Assembly: GCA_022707725.1 (NCBI GenBank)
Contig: JAKJAB010000036.1
Location: 1-16,479, forward strand
Length of the DNA: 16,479 nucleotides
Direction: 5' to 3'
Origin: Chloroflexota bacterium
GTDB lineage: Bacteria; Chloroflexota; Anaerolineae; B4-G1; SLSP01
A program made the translations under genes and the position numbers. Positions 13,057-16,479 of the stretch are shown here, piece after piece. The first letter of the stretch is position 1. Each line of letters begins with the position of its first letter. Below the pieces are notes generated by a model. That model made no database searches, was not told the DNA's origin, and saw nothing but the letters and a program-made list of their open reading frames with translations.

Positions 13057-14307
13057 TTAATCGAAGTCAAAGCGCCACAGGCCAATAGCGAAGAAGACCA
13101 CGGTGAATCCCAACAGCACCAGCAGGTCCAGGGTGACATCCGCCAAACCCAGGCCACGCACCATCAGGTTAGTGAGGGCATGATTGGCCCAATAGTGGGG
13201 CACGATCTTGGGCACCGGTCCCAGGAAACGTTCCAGGAGGAATAGCGGGACGAACGCGCCGCCCAACAGGCCCATCAACCACAGCAGCAAGCTGCTCAAC
13301 CCGCCGATCTGGTTCGGCGTGCGCGCCAGGGCAGCAAGCAGGATGCCGAAAGCGCTGGAGCAGATCGAGAGCAGCACGGAGACAAGCACAACGGCGAGAG
13401 GACTTTTGCCCATCGTGATCGGCGTCAATCCTAACGCTTTCAGGCCAAAGATGCCGAAGGCGAAAATGACGACAAGTTGGACGAGGCCAGTAATGAAGTT
13501 GGGCAGCATTTTGCCGATGAGGAGCGCCGCTTTGCTCATCGGCGCAGCAAGCAAGCGACGGAAGGAACCAACCTCCTTTTCGTCGAAGATGGAGCGCGCG
13601 GTGTTCTGGGCAGTCATAAAGACGAAGAGAACAGCGACGCCGGGCACGGCCACATCGGCCAGAGTCAGACCCTCATTCTCTTCTCTTTCAGCTTCTTGCT
13701 CCGGAACCTTTTGCACCACATCCACCAGCGGCTGCAGCGATGCGCTCTTGAACTGGCTCGTCGCCTGGGCCTGCATACGTTCGACGGAGAAGGCTTCGGC
13801 CGCCTCCGGCGATCCTGCCTGCATCTGGCCCATCTGTTCCAGAGCCGCGAGGAGCTGGATCTGTAACGACAGATCGCGCGTCACACCTTCGATCACCAGC
13901 CGCACTGCTTCCGCTTTTGTGCGATCGGCATCTTGGTGGACGACGAAATGCAGAGCCGTCGGACGGCCCGCCTCCACGTCGGCGGAGAAGCCTTGCGGGA
14001 TGGTGAGAACGAAGGGGACTGACGCTTCATCCAGCGCCGTCGCTGCATCAGTCTCGGTGTACGGCTCAACGCGCACGCCGCCGGCCTTGTCGATACCATC
14101 CAGTAGCGCCTGTGCCATCGCGCCGTTGTCGAGATTGACAGCGGGCAGCGAAGTGCGGCTATCCTTCTCCTGGCTCTGTCCAATGGATCCCAGCGCGCCG
14201 CTCATAACGACGACGAACAACAAGGGCAGTAGAACCAGGACGATGACCGACCCGCGATCTTTGAAAAATATCTGTAGGTCTTTGTAGGCAATACTTAGCG
14301 CTTTCAT
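13057..14307 (-). CDS. ABC-2 type transporter permease, first subunit
   Basis: A 416-residue permease with the same plan as its downstream neighbour: helix 1 at about 21-38, an outer domain (about 45-215) that is rich in Ala, Gln and Glu and contains a long helical stretch, and C-terminal membrane helices starting near 218. The cytoplasmic motif EKEVGSFRRLLAAPMSK (about 243-259) matches that of the second permease. The chosen ATG has GGGAG seven bases upstream. Only 4 bases separate it from the ATPase stop codon, so the two are almost certainly translated together. It forms the membrane channel with the second permease, energised by the ATPase upstream. Confidence 0.88.
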   Translation of the reverse strand: MKALSIAYKDLQIFFKDRGSVIVLVLLPLLFVVVMSGALGSIGQSQEKDSRTSLPAVNLDNGAMAQALLDGIDKAGGVRVEPYTETDAATALDEASVPFVLTIPQGFSADVEAGRPTALHFVVHQDADRTKAEAVRLVIEGVTRDLSLQIQLLAALEQMGQMQAGSPEAAEAFSVERMQAQATSQFKSASLQPLVDVVQKVPEQEAEREENEGLTLADVAVPGVAVLFVFMTAQNTARSIFDEKEVGSFRRLLAAPMSKAALLIGKMLPNFITGLVQLVVIFAFGIFGLKALGLTPITMGKSPLAVVLVSVLLSICSSAFGILLAALARTPNQIGGLSSLLLWLMGLLGGAFVPLFLLERFLGPVPKIVPHYWANHALTNLMVRGLGLADVTLDLLVLLGFTVVFFAIGLWRFDFD

Positions 14308-14311
14308 ACGT

Positions 14312-15322
14312 CTACTCCCGCAGTTTTTTGCCGGTCAGATGCAGGAAAACACTCTCCAGGTTAGGTTCGAGGATCTTCAGCGACGTGAGTTGAAGATCGC
14401 GCTGGCTGAGGAAGTTGATCACGTTGATGATGGCTTCCTGGCTGTTTTCGGCCACGACTTTGACCACCGGCGTGGCAGTCAGTGGCTTGCCCTCTTTCTG
14501 CTCGATGCTCTCACCGGCAACGGGTGGCGGCGCGATCGGCTGCGGCATCAGCGTGGCCTCCTTGACCGCCGGGAGCGCCGACATCTGCGTGAGGAGGGTA
14601 TCATCTACCTTAGGCACACCCACCTTGATGACGCCGCCGCCTAGCATCGCGATGAGGTTCTTGATGGTATCCAGCGCGATGATCTCACCCTGGTCTATAA
14701 CCGCGGCACGATTGCAGAGCAGTTCCACCTCTTCCATATAGTGGCTGGTGTAGATGATGCTCATCCCGCGCTCGCGGTTGAGGCGCAACACGCTCTCGAA
14801 GATGTGATTGCGGCTCTGTGGGTCCACACCGACGGTTGGCTCGTCCAGAAAGAGGAGGCGTGGATTGTGGATGAGGCCGGCTGCAATGTTGACGCGGCGC
14901 TTCATCCCGCCGGAGTACTTCTCCACCGCCTCGTTGGCCCGGTCGGTGAGGGAGACAATGCGCAGCACATCCTCCACGCGCTCCTTCAGGTCCTTGCCAC
15001 GCAGGCCGTAGATCTGCCCGAAGAAGTTGAGGTTGGCGCGCGCGCTGAGAGTGGGATAAAGGGCCAAATCCTGGGGCACCAGCCCATTGATCTTCTTCAC
15101 CGCATCCAGATCGGTTCTGATATCGTAACCACCGATATGGGCCGTGCCGTCCGTGGGTTCGAGCACACCGGTCAGCATCGAGATCGTGGTGGTTTTCCCG
15201 GCGCCGTTGGGGCCGAGCAGACCGAAGACTTCACCTTCCTCGACGGAAAAGCTGACGCCTTTGACGGCCAAGTGGTCACCGAATTTCTTGATAAGATTGT
15301 CGACTTCCAAAATAGCAGGCAT
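14312..15322 (-). CDS. ABC transporter ATP-binding protein
   Basis: A 336-residue ATPase powering the two permeases encoded downstream. It has Walker A GPNGAGKTT (37-45), Q-loop Gln84, the signature YSGGMKRR (136-143), Walker B LLFLDE (156-161) and the switch His194 (TSHYMEE). The nucleotide-binding domain resembles the CcmA/NatA/DrrA group used with ABC-2 permeases. Beyond residue 220 it has a long extension with a Pro-rich insert (about 262-282) and a closing ferredoxin-like segment ending LEPNLESVFLHLTGKKLRE, typical of the DrrA group. The start ATG 15322 is preceded by AAAGGAA and lies 12 bases after the small membrane protein gene. Confidence 0.95.
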   Translation of the reverse strand: MPAILEVDNLIKKFGDHLAVKGVSFSVEEGEVFGLLGPNGAGKTTTISMLTGVLEPTDGTAHIGGYDIRTDLDAVKKINGLVPQDLALYPTLSARANLNFFGQIYGLRGKDLKERVEDVLRIVSLTDRANEAVEKYSGGMKRRVNIAAGLIHNPRLLFLDEPTVGVDPQSRNHIFESVLRLNRERGMSIIYTSHYMEEVELLCNRAAVIDQGEIIALDTIKNLIAMLGGGVIKVGVPKVDDTLLTQMSALPAVKEATLMPQPIAPPPVAGESIEQKEGKPLTATPVVKVVAENSQEAIINVINFLSQRDLQLTSLKILEPNLESVFLHLTGKKLRE

Positions 15323-15334
15323 GGTAAATTCCTT

Positions 15335-15721
15335 TCAACCTTTCTTTGGCTCAAACAACTGATTTTTCTCGAACCACGGACGCAGAAGCATACTGGCGCC
15401 AACGATGATGAGCAGGATGGCGAAGATCGGCAGGTCTGCGCCGAAAAACTCCGCGATGCCGGTGAGCACGGCGAGAAGGCCAAGCACGACGGTGAATCCG
15501 CTCATGCGAATGCCGTTGGCGTAGCGTGCTGCGTTCAATCCCAACAGGATCACGCCGACGCCGACGGACCACACGCCCTGCGGGACCATTGCCTCCGGCA
15601 CCAGGCCAGTACACCCAAGCATGATCAAAAACAGCGCCCAGCCGATCGTCTCTAGACGCTTGTTCAGCGCCTGCTTGTCCACGTCGTGGACATTCTCCGA
15701 TGGAACTTCCTGCATAGCCAT
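15335..15721 (-). CDS. Small four-helix membrane protein (LiaF/LiaI-like transmembrane region)
   Basis: A 128-residue protein with a hydrophilic head (1-23) and four hydrophobic helices (about 24-44, 49-66, 74-92, 97-114), then a charged tail. The two helix hairpins, with Gly-rich turns and IIVGASMLLRP before the tail, resemble the membrane region of LiaF/LiaI-type proteins that often accompany stress-response or ABC systems. This is a pattern resemblance, not a firm assignment. The ATG at 15721 follows AAGGGGGT at proper spacing; a second in-frame ATG lies two codons later. It is the first gene of the ABC exporter operon, 12 bases before the ATPase, so it may be an accessory or sensing subunit. 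Confidence 0.8.
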   Translation of the reverse strand: MAMQEVPSENVHDVDKQALNKRLETIGWALFLIMLGCTGLVPEAMVPQGVWSVGVGVILLGLNAARYANGIRMSGFTVVLGLLAVLTGIAEFFGADLPIFAILLIIVGASMLLRPWFEKNQLFEPKKG

Positions 15722-15847
15722 AGATTACCCCCTTCGAAAATTTGAAATTAGAGATTAAAGAATCGCGTAGAAACTTTTGCGCCTCTACACCAAATCCACA
15801 TCCATCGCGGTAAGTTCCGCTTGTATCCCATCCCCCGTCTACCCCGT
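15722..15847. other. Leader region of the ABC operon
   Basis: There is no coding frame and no near-consensus promoter on the minus strand. A small inverted pair GTAGA/TCTAC flanks GCGCAAAAGTT around 15768-15787 and could be an operator. The dispersed GTAGACGG repeat, copy 2, lies at the high-coordinate end. Confidence 0.4.
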
Positions 15848-15865
15848 CTACTGTCTACCGTCTAT
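15832..15865 (-). repeat. GTAGACGG-type dispersed repeat, copy 2
   Basis: Read on the minus strand it is ATAGACGG TAGACAGTAGACGG followed by GGTAGACGGGGG. It shares ACAGTAGACGG and the GTAGACGG unit with the copy before tilS. It encodes the last residues (IDGRQ) and the stop codon of the 71-residue protein. Confidence 0.7.
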
Positions 15866-16063
15866 CATCTCGACACTGTTGACCGACACAAGCGACAGAC
15901 CCAGATCCCGCACTCGCGCCAGCAATCCGTACAGGGCAGCCTGGTCATCCACCTCGCCGGTGAGGATCGTCTCGTCGTCGGTTTGGGTGATCGTCAACCC
16001 AGCAAACCAATCGGACCAGTGGGGGGCGATATGCCCCTTGATGCGAATTTCGACATTCAACAT
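15848..16063 (-). CDS. Small conserved-looking hypothetical protein (71 residues)
   Basis: A soluble 71-residue protein with no membrane helix or signal peptide. It starts LNVEIRIKGHIAPHWSDWF and contains LTGEVDDQAALYGLLARVRD followed by LGLSLVSVNSVE. I recall similar unannotated small proteins in several bacterial phyla, with this HWSDWF and DQAALYGLL pattern, but their function is unknown to me. The ATG at 16063 has AAAGGAG eight bases upstream, strong support for a real gene. The last five residues and the stop codon come from a dispersed repeat. It lies 34 bases after the Lnt/nitrilase-like gene on the same strand. Confidence 0.85.
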   Translation of the reverse strand: MLNVEIRIKGHIAPHWSDWFAGLTITQTDDETILTGEVDDQAALYGLLARVRDLGLSLVSVNSVEMIDGRQ

Positions 16064-16097
16064 TGAATTTCTCCTTTATCAGAATACCAGTTTCCGA

Positions 16098-16479
16098 TCA
16101 CGCCTGCTTCTGTTGGCGCTTCTTGAGCATCCCAGGAAAGATCATAAAGAAGATGTACCCGGCCAGGCTGATCCACCCCATCCAATCGCCCAGGTGGGTG
16201 TAGAGCGTGCCGGATTCCACCACCGGCACATCCGCGACCAGGGCGAACGCTTCCCCGTCCGGCGCACCGCTCTTCAGCTTCAGGACGCGTCCATAGGGAT
16301 CAATGATGGTCGAGGAGAAGGCGCTGTCGGCTTTGATCGTCGAGATACGGTTCTCCACCGACCGGAAGACCATCTGGATGTAGAAGATGCGCGCGAAGCC
16401 GGGGATGTAGGCCTCGAACGTGGGCACCGCGAGCAACCGGGCGCCCTTGCGGGTTAGAATGCGTGCAGGTTCGGTGAAG
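16098..16479 (-). CDS. Apolipoprotein N-acyltransferase/nitrilase-like protein (partial, N-terminus beyond right edge)
   Basis: The last 126 residues are visible. The start FTEPARILTRKGARLLAVPT, the segment FRSVENRISTIKADSAFSS and IIDPYGRVL match the C-terminal half of a carbon-nitrogen hydrolase domain. The tail GTLYTHLGDWMGW, followed by a hydrophobic helix and a basic end, is typical of Lnt, which adds the third acyl chain to lipoproteins. The catalytic Cys and the membrane helices before the domain lie outside the window. Where Lnt normally has TNDAWF, this protein has TFEAYIPGF, so it may be a divergent Lnt or a membrane-tethered nitrilase homologue. Confidence 0.8.
   Translation of the reverse strand, partial: FTEPARILTRKGARLLAVPTFEAYIPGFARIFYIQMVFRSVENRISTIKADSAFSSTIIDPYGRVLKLKSGAPDGEAFALVADVPVVESGTLYTHLGDWMGWISLAGYIFFMIFPGMLKKRQQKQA

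Noticed and set aside
13044..13157. Longer N-terminus for the second ABC permease
   Set aside because: It would overlap the first permease gene, and its Trp/Cys-rich sequence is unlike a permease start.
13208..14287. 359-codon open frame on the plus strand
   Set aside because: It is antisense to the first permease, with Ser/Arg/Thr-rich composition typical of a shadow frame.
14741..15655. 304-codon open frame on the plus strand
   Set aside because: It is antisense to the ABC ATPase and the small membrane protein, both of which have clear motifs; it has no family-like sequence.

Overview
The window is GC-rich bacterial chromosome, most likely from the Chloroflexota (Anaerolineae/Caldilinea-like lineages). 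That placement is inferred from gene content and from the many short dispersed repeats at gene borders; there is no rRNA to fix it. It carries core genes (ftsY, prfB, tilS, two tRNAs) next to accessory genes (a membrane-bound LuxR-kelch regulator, a UroD-like protein, a GPH sugar symporter, an ABC exporter). The three clearest promoters all use a TTGACG -35 box with a TATAAT or TATACT -10 box, which points to ordinary housekeeping-sigma transcription.

Layout. (1) 1-1054, minus: an ECF sigma factor followed by a membrane-anchored anti-sigma-like protein cut by the left edge, separated by a perfect 13-bp hairpin. (2) 1077-1344: a 96-bp element with 17-bp perfect inverted ends, then tRNA-Leu(CAA) with its own promoter and terminator. 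(3) 1351-8249, plus: a strong promoter followed by ftsY, prfB (with the programmed +1 frameshift), a coiled-coil/zinc-ribbon protein, tilS, a deoxynucleoside kinase, and an overlapping LuxR-kelch transmembrane regulator. The tight spacing suggests one long transcription unit. (4) 8271-8431: tRNA-Asn(GTT) with promoter and probable terminator. (5) 8436-11233, minus: a GPH-type symporter and a UroD-superfamily protein. (6) 11234-11783: a gene-poor stretch holding an apparently frameshifted small gene with its own promoter, plus the terminator of the next operon. (7) 11784-15721, minus: a compact four-gene ABC-2 exporter operon (small four-helix membrane protein, ATPase, two permeases). (8) 15848-16479, minus: a 71-residue conserved-looking small protein preceded by the C-terminal end of an apolipoprotein N-acyltransferase/nitrilase-like protein.

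How the genes fit together. ftsY (membrane targeting), prfB (termination) and tilS (tRNA-Ile maturation) form a translation-centred block. The nucleoside kinase and the LuxR-kelch protein overlap by 11 bases, so their expression is probably coupled. The ABC operon is self-contained, with two half-permeases that each have a large outer loop and probably form a heterodimer. The most unusual items are the transmembrane LuxR-kelch regulator, the frameshifted small gene at 11378-11625, the interleaved inverted repeats at the 3' end of the symporter gene, and dispersed repeats that supply stop codons or start contexts to adjacent genes.
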